DNA of 64,000 bases from Pipra filicauda (Eukaryota > Chordata > Aves > Passeriformes > Pipridae). The stretch lies in contig NW_024104527.1 in assembly GCF_003945595.2 (NCBI RefSeq), positions 434,001 to 498,000 on the forward strand, read 5' to 3'. The notes below the pieces were generated by a model that was not told the origin of the DNA, ran no database searches, and saw nothing but the letters and a program-made list of their open reading frames with translations. Positions 37,951-51,636 of this stretch are shown here, in pieces; within the stretch, counting starts at the first letter, position 1; each line of letters starts with the position of its first letter. The translations under genes were made by a program, and so were the position numbers.

Positions 37951-40051
37951 CACCTCTTTGCCTTTTTACCTCCGGGATCACAAAGCTGTGGGGAAGCACT
38001 GGAGTAAAAAGTTGCTGCCATTTCCTGGCAGTCTCTCATACTTAAAAACACAGCCTCTAAATCTTCGAAGGCGAATAAAAGACTGAGGGTTGTCTTTAAG
38101 CCTTTTCTGTATTGTCAGAGGAAGGTGTGAACCTGAGAAGCACGCATAGGACTTGAATGAAACGCTGCTCATTTTTATTTAGGTTCCACTGGAGCTTCTA
38201 GGGTACCTGGGGCCTTTTAGATTCTGCTTTGCAAAATTCAAAACCCTAACAGCAGACTCACAGTCCACATTTGGACCTCTAGTCCTGTAGGAATAAAGCT
38301 CTGGAAGACTAGAGTAGCACTGAGCATCTCTCCTGAACAGCTTGATAGACTACTGAGTGAATTCCAAACTACAGGGGTTTGGAACAATAATATTCACTCT
38401 TTTTATAACGTAAAGATAATTCCAGCTCAAAGGAGAACTTTATTTTGACTTCTTTCTACTTCTGTCTTTCAAGGAAGTCTCTCATCTTGCATCTAAGACT
38501 CCTTTGACAGACCAACTTTAAACAAAACCAAGAATTCTTTGTAAACATATTTTGAATACCAAGTATTTTTAGGGGAAAGGGAGAGACAGGAAGACAGAAG
38601 AGAAGTTTAGAAATCCAACTAGTCTGTCTTATTTAAGGATAAAGTAACAAATATATGAATTATGATACAACCATCACAGAATACAAGATTAAACCAGAGG
38701 CAGCAACAGGCTTTATGACGTCATCATTAAAACTTGAGTAAGAAAAAACCAAAACAATACAATATTTTGTTCCTAGTAATTAATTAGGTAACTTCTCACA
38801 ACCAATCCTTGAAAAATTACTCCTGATAGTCTTAGGTAGGAACCAATCTACTGGAACAGGTAACATACTGAAAAGTCAGCAATTTTTAAAAATTTTTTTA
38901 AAGGTCTCAGATACCTGGTAGGTCTCCTGCTAAATGAGTATTTTCACTGCTCCTTAAAAAAAAAAAATCTATCATCATCATAATCACTGTTTATTTCTAT
39001 AATAATTGGAAAATCCAGCAGTTCAAGGATTTCTTATTTATCTTCTGATGGTACCCATGAGACCTGGTATGAAGAGAGGAAGCTGAGGCTTGTTTGCTTA
39101 AATAGCAGCAGGAGGAGATGCAGACAGAATTGTACTGGAAGCCATGCAGGCATCACAAGTATAAAGGAAATATGAGGAAGAGAAAGATGAACAGAGAAGA
39201 CAGCAGAAGACCCTGAACACAAGGGACCATGGAAAACAACCAGGAAAAAGGACAAATTCAATCAGAATCAAAGCATCGTTTCTCCGAAATCTTCCACTGA
39301 AGGAATCCAGCAGAGCAGCAGCCTGACAGCAGAAAGGTGAACTGTGCAATAGAGAAACTCCAAAAGCTCCAATGACAAGATTTTCCTGTTAGTCAGCCTT
39401 CCCTCTGGATATATCTCCTCAAACCTTCACTTGATGTAAAGCATCAAGAAATCTAGGTCCAAAAAATATGAAATGGTAGCTGGACATGTTCCATTTCCCA
39501 ACTTTCTGTCATTTCTGGTGAATTAATAGAGGCTTTTTTACTGTATCCTGTTCAATTTGCTTCACATGATGATTAGCTGAGTAAAACAGCCCTTGGAAAG
39601 GTTTAGCATGTGTTTCATACACAAAAAGCATGCAGCAAATCAGTAAAATAAATATACATGATTGCCTGGAATGCTTCTGTCAGTTCTGTAATACAGAGCT
39701 TGGGGGAATAAACTCTTCAAAGCACATCTTTACCTCTAGAAAACATTAATAGAAACAATGAAGCTCAGGAAACCCCAAATTGCTCAACGCTTTTACTACA
39801 CAGATCCAATGAAAAACATGTTGGAAGGTTTGGTTTGTGGTTGCTTTTTTTTCCCTGCATTGAGGTTTGACGCACAAATTGATCTTAAAATATTTCATTA
39901 TGAATATTTCGCAACTGCCACAGACCAGTGCAATGAAAAGGCTGCCCTTTCTTGAGATATCTGCAGACATGGTGTTTTCCCAGATGATACAATTGTGTTT
40001 TCTGACTCAAACAGAGCAGCTACTGGCAAACTAGTGAGCTGTTTAACTTAC

Positions 40052-40163
40052 TGAGGATTTATCAGGATAGACACCGGCTCGTAGCAGAGATGCCTTCCAG
40101 CTATCCACCTCCTCTTGGGAGTCACAGGCTAGCTCAAGGAAACGGTAATCCTTGTAAACATTC
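40052..40163 (-). CDS. DNM3: DNM3 coding exon: C-terminal part of PH domain
   Basis: This 112-bp exon has an acceptor ...gttctag ending at 40164 and a donor gtaagt starting at 40051. Its first base completes an Arg codon and 37 codons follow: [16 protein letters not shown], then [19 protein letters not shown] and two Ser. It forms the last strands and the C-terminal helix of the PH domain. The WKAS helix is where mutations in the paralogue DNM2 cause centronuclear myopathy (established for DNM2; the site is conserved here). YRFLEL and [10 protein letters not shown] match dynamin-3 as I recall it; dynamin-1 has YRQLEL and FLRAGVYPER. The exon ends in phase 0. It is 11.4 kb from the previous exon and 31.1 kb from the next. 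Confidence 0.97.
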
Positions 40164-43100
40164 CTAGAACAAAGAGCACCACATTGTAAAACTAGCATTT
40201 TACTACTCTGTATCATGCACACAGCATTTTAAATTAAAAATCCTTCGGGATCAGAAATTACTTGGTAATTGTTTTGGACAGCAGAGTTTATGAGACAGGT
40301 GCTTGTTTAATAATTACATGGAATACTTCAAAATATCTTAGAACACTACAGCACAGCTCTGGAAATAATAATCATCTAAAAGCACCATGAAACTACTTAA
40401 AATCAATTTTCCTGCTTTTGCCAAAGCAGAGCATTTTTAGGGAAAAAAGGCTGTTGTGATGCAAAGGACAAACACATTAGACATGCCAAAATAACTGCAC
40501 AGCTTGTGACAGATTGTTGCTGTAACCAATAAATACCAAAATAATTACTGATACAACTTGTTCCCATGTTAAGTCCTTTGAGTGCATTATGTGCCCTTTT
40601 TAGCTTTTGGACATCATTAGTAAAAGAGAGGGAAAAAAAAGTAATGATAATCAGATATTTTAAACAAACAAAACAAACCTCTGATGTCCGTCATCGTAGT
40701 AAGAAAATTGGGACACATTTAAATAATACCTCTTGCAGGTAATTCAGATAATGAGATAAATACAAGGAATCACTTAATGGAAGAAAAGAGAAAAGAGGAA
40801 AAATACGTATATAGCAAGGTGGTACTTGAAAATTCTCCAATAAACAGAACAGATTTTCCCCTTACGGTTTAGCCATTAGTTTCTGAATTCAAATTCTATA
40901 CACAGACCTGATCACCGTAAATTTGTCAGCCAGCAGTCTTTTTAGGAAAGGCTACAAGCTTAGCTGACAAAGGTTAGGAAACCACATTCTGCTGGATCTT
41001 AAAAGTTGCACAAGAGTCAACCTTCCATTAAAACCAGACTGTTTTCTTCCCTTAGCAAACTATGGAGGAGGGGGTTGATGGAGATCACTCTCAAAGACAG
41101 CAATGACAAGGGGATGCAACTACAGAGGTCATTTTTGCCACATATTTTGAGGGGCAAAGAAACTGAATACGCATAGAACCAGAAAATAAAACTATTATTG
41201 TCACTGCCTAGACAAATTTCTTTAGCATTTGGGGACTGGTGGGATTTCACTGTCACACTGCTGGAACGCAACCGAGTTGATGTAATTCCCACTCACAGAA
41301 GTGCTTCTCCCTTACCAACAATGTCACCAGGCAGCTCGTAGCCTTGCTTTTTAGAGGGAGTTTCAGGAAACAGATAAAAAAAGTGTAATTGAATCTGAGC
41401 ATGAACCAGCCATGACACCTAATCATTAAATTATCAGCCATGAAACCACAGTACGGCAGCCAGAGCACACCCACCTCTGAAGAGAGAGACATCAGGTATT
41501 TTTAGCAGGCTTATAAATTGCATTCAAAACTGCAAAACAATAAAGGACATACTCAGATTTCCATATGTTGGTGATGTAATTCTCACCAATTTCAATGGCT
41601 AACTCTGAGCAGTCAGCACCAGGCTTGCACTACTCCCTTCAAGAATCCAGACTGGAGATGTCACCGGAGCAGGTTTCAGTGCTGGTCAGAGGAGCACACC
41701 CGCACTTCCTTCCCAGAGAAAACAGCCCACAAGGTCACAGAGAGACATTAAAGGGTCAGATCCCACAGTTTAGGCAAAACCACTGACTGTATGAACGACT
41801 GAAAGCTCTATGGATTTTTTTTTATTGATTAAGAAATTTAAAATTAATCCTTTTTCTTCCCTGACTCCGAAAGTACTAATCCTGCCTTAATGCAAATAAT
41901 AGCCTTGATGACCTCCTCAAATGTCATTACCTTAAACTGATGACAAAACACCCAAATTTTATTCAATTTGCAATATTGTGAAACTCTGAGTCAACATTTG
42001 CTGAACAATACAAAGAACTCAATTAAAAAAAAAAAAAGAGAGAAGCATAATGAAATTGCCAGAAAAGAAAATGCTTTAATTTATTGTTAGGAGAAGCTTG
42101 TACTGAGATAAGCTTTTTGGCTAAGTTAACGAAGCAGCTATAACTTTGAAAAAATAGGAAGCTGAAATGGTGAAATGGTACTCTCAGAAAAGATGACTAA
42201 AAATAACAATAGAGCAAATAAAGGCTGTAAAACATAGTGATAGGGAAGTTCCAAAAACACTTATCTGCAAGAGCAAAACAACATGACACCAGCTTGTAAA
42301 AACATTGTTTCAGGACTGTCATGTCATATATTATACTTTTTGGCATTTTGTGACTTGCTACAACAAGCGTAGCTGTACGAGCAGGGATTTTAGGCAACCG
42401 CTTGGTACAGGAGGAGCTGACAGTCCTGCATTCCTGCCTCTGTATCAAGACTTTTCCTAGGTCTAGAGACACCTCATGGCCAAGCAGCTGATGCCTCCAG
42501 CTGTCTAAGGCCCTTCTCCCTGTAGTATCTGAGAGCTCCACAACTTTAGTGGAGCTAATTCTACTCCACTGCCACAGGCACGACTTTCAGCACACGAGAG
42601 GAACCGAGGGGTGCACGCCCTGAGCCAGAACTCATAGGAATCTTACAGTAAGGGATGCTTGCCTCTCTTAGTAGCTTCCTTGCTACTAGACTTCCTCTGC
42701 CATTCTTTCTTCCAGAAAGGCTGATAGGCACAGGAACTTTTCAAATGAAAAAAAAAAAGCCAAAGTAACTTCTGAAAAAAGTGTGTCCTTTTTCTGTTAC
42801 CAGTGGAATCTTACAAAAACATATTAACATGTTTTACTCATTAGGAATCCACTGGCATCTCATGGAAAGCTGTAAAAACGTTCTTGAAAACAATTCAGAT
42901 TTTCTGTTTTCTTCTCTCTCCCACTTCTTCAAATTGCTGAAGATATCAGCACAGAAACAGTTACTACTCAGTCCTCACCTACCTACTCCATATGGAATAC
43001 TGTGAAGTCATGTTCTCATTGTCATCTCTATAGCAGCTAAATGGGATGTTATACATCAAAGAGAATGATAGAACACAGGATACCAGAAACCAAAAGGATG

Positions 43101-46047
43101 AGCTCTCAACAATACAAATCTTATTGATATTTATAACCTAAGGGACTTCAGAAACAAAACAGATACAATAAATGGGAACATGCCTAGAAGTATTATTTCT
43201 GTGTAATATTTCCCTTGAATATTTAACATTTTTTAAATGTGAACACAGAAATGGGAAAACTGTGCAAAGTTATATGCATATACCACATCGACCTACCACT
43301 TCCTCCTGTAGAGTCTCACCATTGTAATTTTATATCATGCATAACACATGAAAATATATCTATAGGGGTACTATTGGAAACCAACATAATATTGCAATTT
43401 TCCAGAGCGAAAAATACAAAAGGTTACCATTTGTTATCTGCAGATTTTATTATAGTCTAGATAAATAAACCTCAACTTGGCACTGCATTCCAGAAAAAAT
43501 ACAACACAATTGCTTATGGAGATGAACAGACAGTTGGGCTAAAAGCATCAATTCCAATTCCAGAACGGTTCCACAGTCAGTACACGCCTTCTCTTGGCCA
43601 AGCCCATTACTTCAAAGCCCAGCAGACCCCCAGCTGTAACTTTGCTTACCCTACAACTTCTTCACTTTACTAACACCTTGGTTTCCAGTAGACTGAATTC
43701 CTTTCCCCCACATGTTTCATGGCCTTGCAGAAAGGACCTTTACATTGTCCATAGGTATTTCTTTAACTCCTCCTATCACAAAAGAATCCTAACAGGACAG
43801 GAATAAGGTATTTGAAAGTGCACAAGAGGAAACAGAGAAATACAAGATAAGTTTGAAGACTGAGCCCAGCTGCAAGTGACTGTTCCACCAGTCCTGAAGC
43901 CTGGGCTGTCAGCACTGCACAGGAAAGACTTGATTGCCTATAAACCAGCAGACCTATACAATCTAGGACCAATAAGTGAATGACACACAACTGAAAATCA
44001 CAAAGAGAGAACTTTCTAGTTGCCACAGTGGAGGCAATTCCAGTGGGTTTCCCTCTACAGTGGTTGCACATCAGAACTGCTGCTCTCTGAGCACACACCA
44101 CGGCTAGACATCAAGATGGATTGTATCTCTTGTAATTTCTTACTACTAAGATAAGGTTAAACAGTTATCTCCAACAAACCTGCAAAGATTTTAAGGGCAA
44201 CCACTGCAGGCACATTACAAACCCAGTTGACACGTGTGCACATATATTAATTCATATCCACATATTAACCATACGCATAGACAGCTTTTAGATTGCATTG
44301 GATCTGCAACATTTCAATAGACAGAGATGTAGTGTGTGTGCATTAAATTTCCTTTTATAGAGAGAAAATACAAACCAAGATTAATTGAAAAAGGTATTTA
44401 TTCTTGCCAATACGGGGGGAGACAGAATAGCCATTACACAGCAAAGATACTGGTGATTTTTTTCAGAATTGAGCCTATAAACTACTTTAATCCTCCAAAG
44501 AACACAAATCTACATTTAACTTCAGCAGTTGCACTGACACAAGTGAAGTTACTCACAGACTAAAAGATAAAGGAATATATATTCTTTTTACAGGGATTAC
44601 AAAAAGCTGTGCTTATCTCAAATTATTTATTTGGGAGCATCTGATCTTTTTATTAGGATGGAAGCAGATTTGAAATCAACATTAGAAATCTAGAATCAAA
44701 TGCAAATTGGCCCAATTTTATTCCATGAAAAACACAAAAAAATCAATTCTTAGGTATTTCTTATTTGATTGAAATTGAAATAATACAGAATATGGGTTTC
44801 ATAAATAGTCACCTCAAATGAAAAAAGGAGAAAATAACAGAATCTAGATACTCCAACTATCAGCAAAGATAACCTTAGATGAAACTGTATGTTCTCTACT
44901 TATTCAATCTGCAACTCCACTTTGCACACTCTGCTTATTCAACCTTAGTCTACCATTTTAGACACCAATAATTTCACAATGGCTGGTTTGAATATATGCA
45001 CTATTTTTCAAATAGAAAAGATCTACTAGAAGTTCTGTAAATCATATACTTTGAAGAAACAAAAATGGCCATCTGCTCTGAGTTAACAGCAATGACTAAC
45101 ATTTTCTATCAAGGCGTACCATTTCAGATCACTCCAGTGTGAATGCTAATTAAAATTAATTACATGTGTCTCTGAAGATCTTTTTTTCGTAATATCCTGA
45201 AAAGCCAATGAGACAATCTCTGAGACAATGCCATGAAATTAACATTTAAGGAGTTTGCCACCTAACTCATGTGAGTGCTCTCCCAAAAGTATAAGGATCT
45301 TTTCAAGTTCATGTACCCAAAACACACACAAACCCGCACGATTTTAAGGTGAAAATGAACAGAAGATATGCTGATCAGTATATAGACAAGCCTTGGCAAT
45401 GAAGTATCTCAAGTCCTATATGTAACCCAGAACAGAAATGCAGCCAAAACTAACATCACATAGGCCAAAATCCGCAGTAGTAACAGTGACTGACACTAAA
45501 ATATTCCATAACTCCCCGGAGAAGAAGGTTTGATGCCTTTCGTGGCGAGGAATGGAAGCCTGTTTGGGAAGCTGCCTTGGGGCCACACAGACACAAAAGC
45601 TGCCCACAGCTGTCAGTCCCTCCTCACACATGGAGGGAGCTCAGCTCCTGCTCCAGTGCTGCCCTTTGCTGGATGGGGCAGTGGGACCCAGACCTCGCTG
45701 AGTTACTGTCAGCAGGGAAGGTGAAGCTGTGCTGGGTCAGGGTCAGATTCACCATCCACGGCTTAGCCCACGCTTACAACACCCACGTGTCTGGAAGGCA
45801 CCACTTCCGTTTCAGATCCCACACAATCACTTGGGGAATTTTCTTCAAGTACAGTGTAACTTCTATATTTAAGGTATGGGTTTGGCACTGCATCTTCCTT
45901 TCTCCAAGAACCCCTTTTTGCTCAGTAATACCAGTTTTAAAGCTCAATACCTGCACCACCTATCCACCACACAATCCTTTATTTGTCATGCAAAGAACAC
46001 TTGTCAATAATGGCAAAAAGAAATATTCCAGAAAAAAAAAGACCCAA

Positions 46048-46109
46048 CCTTTTTCTTTTTTTTTCTTTTCTTTTTTTGTTTTCTTTTCTTTTTTTTTTTC
46101 TTTTTTTTA
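46048..46109. repeat. Long pyrimidine tract (T with C)
   Basis: Some 60 bases of T with scattered single C and one G, giving polypurine on the minus strand. It has partial mirror symmetry and so some potential for an intramolecular triplex. Confidence 0.9.
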
Positions 46110-49080
46110 ATGGAATGGACTTGAGGGGATAAAGGCTAGCTATTCCTTGGGTTTGTATATTTTTCTTGTTCTTAAATATTGTACTCTCCAGCATCTTAGA
46201 ACTTTGTTTAGAAATGTTAGCAGCTTTTTTGCTGGATTAAGTTTGTGGGGCTTTTTAATTAAACAGATTCTCTTTCTTCCATTTCGAACAGAGAGGGCTC
46301 TGAATAGCTTACAGTCCAGCTCTTCCTGGGGCTTAGCTTTCTGAGTAATTCAAAAACAGTAACTAAACATACATCTCATTTTAGGCTTTATCCTTTAGCC
46401 TGGCTTCTATCCAACACCTCCTCTGACCCGGTCTCCTTTCACTAGTTGCCTTTATTTTGGCTCTTGCCCAATTTCCCTTATATATGGATAGCAGTTAACC
46501 AGTTGCTGTCCATAACAAGAAATCCAGGATTTAAAGCTTTAGTGCATTTGGAGTTCCAGAGACAATTTCTGCTCCATCCCCTTCTAGAACAACACTCAGC
46601 CAACAACATGCACCCAAAATATAGTCCTCCCTTTCTCTTAGCAAACACAATGTACTTTCCTGGGTCTTGTTAGATGATGCAGTTTCTTGTGCAATATGAT
46701 TCCTGACAGAGTGTACTCAGGAGTTAGTAGCTAAAACTCATCATCTGGCAGTTCTATTTTCAGTCCTATTGTGTGCCCTCAGAACTGCCTTTTGATCACT
46801 CTCCTCTGGACATTCATCTGTTTGTCACATTAAGGATCTGTTTCTACACAGAGTCTGTCCCAGACAGTCAGCTCTCGAGCAGGGGTGGTAGGTTTTTTTC
46901 CCACTGCTTTATGACTAGTGAGGGGCATTTAGCTCTCAGGAACCTACTCTTGAGAGGGCAGAAAGGAACAGCTCCGTGCTTTGCATCTGCTCCTCACACC
47001 CCCCTACCACAGAGGTAAAAGAAAGCAACACCTTTACTCCATTTCATCTGAATCCTGGCTGGGCGGGAAAGTGAAAAACAGGGAGAGCTGGGGGGATCTT
47101 CCTCTGCAAGGAAGGGTGAATTTCACACACCAGCTTCACTTCTTTGGCTCCAAGGGAAGGAATGATTCTGAAGAGGAACAGAGAAAAATCAGGGACTCTC
47201 CACCAGGTGACTCTTCTTCATTGGAGGGTTGCTACTCCCAGTATTGGTAGGAAAGGCTTGAAAATTCACCAACTCGACAAACTCTTCAGCCAACTACCAT
47301 TTATAACCATAAAAATCTTTACCTAGTAGAATCTCTTCTCCCATAAAAGAGAAAGAATTCATCTCTCCAGAGCTGGAGAAGAGGTGGAAAGGAAGCTTTT
47401 TCTCTGCTTGCAGCAAATGAAGACAGTTTTGCTTTTTTTAACTCATCATCTTTGCTTTACTGAAAAGGGAAGTAGTATTTAGATGGGGTTGTAATACAGT
47501 AATACAATTTATTAACAAATAAATCAGCATAAAAGTGCAACTACTCTACTGCACCAACAAGAGATTACTTTAGGGAAACCGAGAATCTAGAAAAATAGTG
47601 CCATGTGGATCCTGTAGTCAGCAGGGCAAGATCATGAGAATAATGACTGCTTGCCCTTCTTAATTAGGGAGAGATGGAACCGTTGCATAGATCTTAAAGG
47701 GAGGCACATTTAAGACTACAGTTCCTGTCCTGGGTTACAGTACTCAGTTAACAGAAAAAGCAGCAATCGCTGAATAATTTTTACAGGAAATACATGGGAA
47801 ATAGACAAAGCATTTGGAATGAAATCCTATAAGGAAAGTAAACTTTCTGGAATGGGTAGAATTTGTTTTGTTCGTTCTTGAACTCTGCACGAGAGTCTTA
47901 TACACTCATCAATGAGGACATCACAGGTTAATGTGCTGACTGTGAGTAGAAACACTGAGAAAATCCTCCCTCCTCCATTTTTAGCTCTGCCTAAGAAAGT
48001 CCATCAGTGGCTACCCCTACACAGCTCCACATTATGTTCTACAGCAGTAATGCAAACCTTCTTTTTTTCCCTATAGTTTAATTATTTTCAAATACTTTTA
48101 ATGTGTTTGATCTCTTTTCCAGCCTAAAAAAAAAAAACTTGCCAGAAGTTTATTGTGTAGGAGAAAAGATGGTTAACACAAAATAGCACTCTCTTGACAG
48201 CTTTAAGTTTAGACACACATTGCTTGAACCCACAGCTCAACTTCAGCTGCTTAAAGGCAGACTCGTGTAGAGGGACATGGCCAAAAATTACCCAGGAATC
48301 ACAGGGCACTCACTCTACTTTACTTTGTTTTTGTATCTAGCACTTCTAAGGTAAGTAAACGAGAGGAATCCATCTGCAAAGGTCTTCCATAGTTTAAGTA
48401 GACAGGCTACTCAAAAACTTTAAACATATTAATTATTTTTGCTGAAAAACAAACCTAACCTCCTGTTCTTTAACTAATGCTGTATCTGTTTCAGGCCAAG
48501 AGCTTTCCTTTTCCGTCTCACTTTTTTTTTTTTTTAGGTTTAATTAGAAAGTAACAGGAAAATAATTTAATTATTTCACAACACAGCCTTTTCATAAACA
48601 CACAATTATTATGTTCATTTCATGAGAATTTATCTTCACTGTGAAATCAATCGTCACAGTCTCCATTTACTCTACATTACCCAGTCACATTTGATTCCTG
48701 TCAGAGAACTGTTGACTTCTGCAGTAAATCAAAATGACAGATACTGTTAAGTTTCCTTCTGCATCTATCCCCAGGTCTCAGCTAACTCAAGATGGTTTTT
48801 CCTTCTATGCAGTGAAAGGAGTATTTTCCTGGTAACTATATTTTAGAGCTGGAAAGGTTTTCATAAATGGAAAAAATGCAGTGCATAATCCAGGAAACTA
48901 TTGAAATGTACGGTATCAGAAACATATGGCAAATACCTATGCAGTGAGGGGCTGGGAATGAAAAAGAGAACAAGCTTATTAAAATTCTTCTCCTAAAGGG
49001 ATTTTACTTGGAAATTAAAATAACTTAATTGAACATTAAGAAAGTTTGCACAGTCAAGGAAAAAAAATGCTGCAAATTAT

Positions 49081-49090
49081 GGGGGGGGGG
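49081..49090. repeat. Poly-G run (10)
   Basis: Ten consecutive G in AT-rich intron. Confidence 0.95.
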
Positions 49091-51526
49091 AGATATACAG
49101 AATAATCTCCATGCCATCATGGAAGCTGGAACAGATGATTTTGCCTTTGTTCTTTAACAATCTACATCTTTAATAGCAAAATGGTTCCATAACCAGAACT
49201 CTCAGTGGGCAAACTCTGAAAGCTGATTTCTTTCTCAGTTGCTAAGGTTTTTTTAATTAAAAAAACAACCACTCCACCACCCCCCAACAAAAAAACCCCA
49301 ATCAGAAAATACATTGCTTTTTTACATGAATTTTGAAAGGCAAACCAAATTCACATACACGCCCCCATCAGAAACCAGGAATCGACAAGTCACCATAAAA
49401 TAAAACAACAAGGCTCCTTATTTCAACATATCTTTATCAATTCCCTGTTTCAGTTTCCCTAAGAATCTGGGATAGGGGAGAGAGTCTCTACTCGAGAACC
49501 AATATTCCTGCTTCTACTGACACATCTATGAATTGAGGAGACAGTGGAAAGTAATACTAATCTTGTTTTGACCAATGTGAGCCAGCAGGCAGAGTTCTAG
49601 AAATATCAAAAATCAGCTGGTTTACAGTAACAGCGAAATTGTTGTTGTAACTGGAATTCAATAAATATTTCTTCAAAAACAACTTCTGCCTCCTTTCAAG
49701 CTGGAAGACTGTCTCCATGAACTGCCTCTCCTAAGGCAAAGGTATTTTGTCATCATACTGCTGTGCTGTCATGTCTTAACATGCCCATGAAGATGTAAGG
49801 ATGTTTTTAGAGCAGCTTGCAGAGGCTGCTACTCCAAGCCCAAAGGGGCAGGGTTATTGCAGACATGGCAAACATTTTAGACATCTGATTTTGAAATCCT
49901 TGCTGTCCAGTGTGTATAAAGATCAAGTGAAAATGTGAATGTCCAGCTATATAACACCCAAATAAATCCCAAACTTGCCAATGGAAATGCATGCTTCTCT
50001 TGGATTTTCACAGCAGTTCAATGATTAATATTTAAGACAACGACAATATTCAAAGCCATTAGCCAAATCAAAGGAGAAACAATGAGCTAAAATTAACAAA
50101 TTTCTCATGGAAGGAACTTAATATGTACAACTGATATCAGGCCACCAGGGCAGTTACCTTTCTTGACTGACGTGTGTGCAACACCAGGATGATTCACATG
50201 TCTCTACAGCAGAATCAGAATCACATGCATTTCTAGCATCTGAAAATCATGTATGTTTTTTAAAAACATAACAAGTTTTTCAGAGCTTTTTTCTGTGCTT
50301 CAGAAATGCAAGTGGTCAAGTGTTTGAAATCTTATTCCCAGCTAGTATGTGTGTGACATACTTTCAAAGGGCATCTCCCGGCAGACCATGTCCCCATCCA
50401 GGCTGGCTGAGGTGTCAGCAGACACAGGCAGCGCCTCCATGGGTAGTTCAAAGCCAGACTCACATTGCACCCTTACATTTCTGGGGCCAGCAGAAACCTA
50501 AAAGCCCAGAAACCACATGCTTTGCTTTTGCTTTGCAGGAGGGAGGGGCATTTCTTGCTTCTGAAAGTTCTGGCCACTATTTCTAGCCAGTTCAGGAGCA
50601 ACAACAGCTGGCTCTGCAGGGACATCCAGCCCTCATCATCTCGAACACCTGAAGGTATTGCCAAGCTTTAGTGATGTGAGGGAGAAGCAGGTGTGAAGGG
50701 ACATAGCAGAAGAGAAGAGGAAAACAAGACATCTATCCATGCTACCCCTACGTTTCACTTTACCTATTTTCCTGCAAAAGAACTTAGCGAAAATGTCCCT
50801 TATCTGCAAAAATGCAATTCCACTGAGACAGCTACACATGCAACTCTCCTCCTCAGTAAAACAAAAAAATTTACAGGTCACTTGCACATCTTTTGTCACG
50901 TTACCTTGCCTTATTTGTGCACAGCAACCTGAATTGGCTGTGCATGAGGAGCAGGCTCCCATAGGGCATCCACACTACTTAAATCAGAGGATGAAGTCTG
51001 AAAGGAAAAGTGCAGGGCAAAAACTACAAAACCAAAGATTCTATTAATTGGAGAAGTGGAGGAATCTGGTTCACTCTCCATTCAGCAGTGTTTAAACCCA
51101 AACAAACAATCAAGTGACTCCCAAGATTAAAGACAGGCAAGATTTTCCACTGGAGAAAGTGAAAAGCAATGATGCTTTTGTGATTTACTCCAGCTGAATC
51201 TGGTCACAAGGTACAGAAGTCATGAATGTTTTGGTAAGCCTAGGTGATTGCCAAAGAAAACAAAAATAGGATCAGGAGATGATTATTCAGCCATACGGAA
51301 GAACGACATGACTCATCATGGACTTGTTTCCCCCCACGAGTGGCTGGGAGGACACTAACCTTTCATCCCATGGTTATGCAACAGCAAAGAAGCAGATAAA
51401 TCAGGAATATCGAGCTGCTTGTGTATTCAACATGGTGGAAATACCAGAACTGCTCTTATAGTTATTAAAATGCTCAGCTAGATAATAATTTTATAGAAGT
51501 ATCTCCAGAATAGCACATTTTCTCAC

Positions 51527-51636
51527 CTCTGCTCCGTGTTAAACAATGCAAAGATATGTTTGCTCGACATGAAGCTCTTTTCAACATCTCGCACTTTCAA
51601 GTTGTCCAAAGGAAGCATGTATTTCTTCTCTTTCTC
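51527..51636 (-). CDS. DNM3: DNM3 coding exon: middle of PH domain
   Basis: This 110-bp exon encodes 36 complete codons plus AG, read from 51636 down. It starts [19 protein letters not shown] and ends in FALFNTEQ. It is flanked by a pyrimidine-rich acceptor ending ...ttttctag at 51637-51638 and a donor gtgaga from 51526. The sequence is the second segment of the pleckstrin-homology domain of classical dynamins, the large GTPases that constrict and cut the necks of endocytic vesicles. This domain binds PI(4,5)P2 at the plasma membrane. The first PH segment, including the variable loop that inserts into the membrane, would come from the next exon upstream, which is not in the window. The two bases left at the end join the next exon to form an Arg codon, giving NTEQ-R-NVYKD. 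The paralogue call rests on all five exons together; this exon alone would fit any classical dynamin. Confidence 0.96.

Larger units (their letters stand above)
8949..40051 (-). other. DNM3: DNM3 intron, 31.1 kb
   Basis: This phase-0 intron runs between the end of the PH domain and the GED linker. It holds most of the identifiable repeats in the window, listed separately: a CR1 tail near 9.9 kb, old CR1 copies near 14 kb and 23.5 kb, a tRNA-like relic near 19.1 kb, a weak LINE relic near 21.8 kb, a 35-bp tandem duplication at 18.1 kb and many A/T tracts. Two GC-richer pockets (25.39-25.57 kb and 37.65-37.95 kb) stand out from the AT-rich background. The rest looks like unique intron with chance open frames only. 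A cassette exon of a few codons could have been missed. Confidence 0.88.
40164..51526 (-). other. DNM3: DNM3 intron, 11.4 kb
   Basis: This intron splits the PH-domain coding sequence in phase 2, inside the Arg codon of NTEQRNVYKD. It contains a pyrimidine tract at 46048-46109, a run of ten G at 49081-49090 and A/C-rich patches near 49.26-49.30 kb. I recognised no mobile element, RNA gene or second coding gene. The longest open frame (45577-46110, plus strand) ends in polyphenylalanine read from the pyrimidine tract and is not coding. Confidence 0.9.

Noticed and set aside
37613..38086. 157-codon plus-strand frame with an overlapping 126-codon frame
   Set aside because: Both lie in a GC-richer pocket where stops are rarer. 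The proteins have no domain or repeat pattern and no splice or promoter signal supports them.
45577..46110. 177-codon plus-strand open frame, the longest in the window
   Set aside because: It ends in polyphenylalanine/serine read straight from the pyrimidine tract, has no recognisable domain and overlaps shorter frames on both strands.
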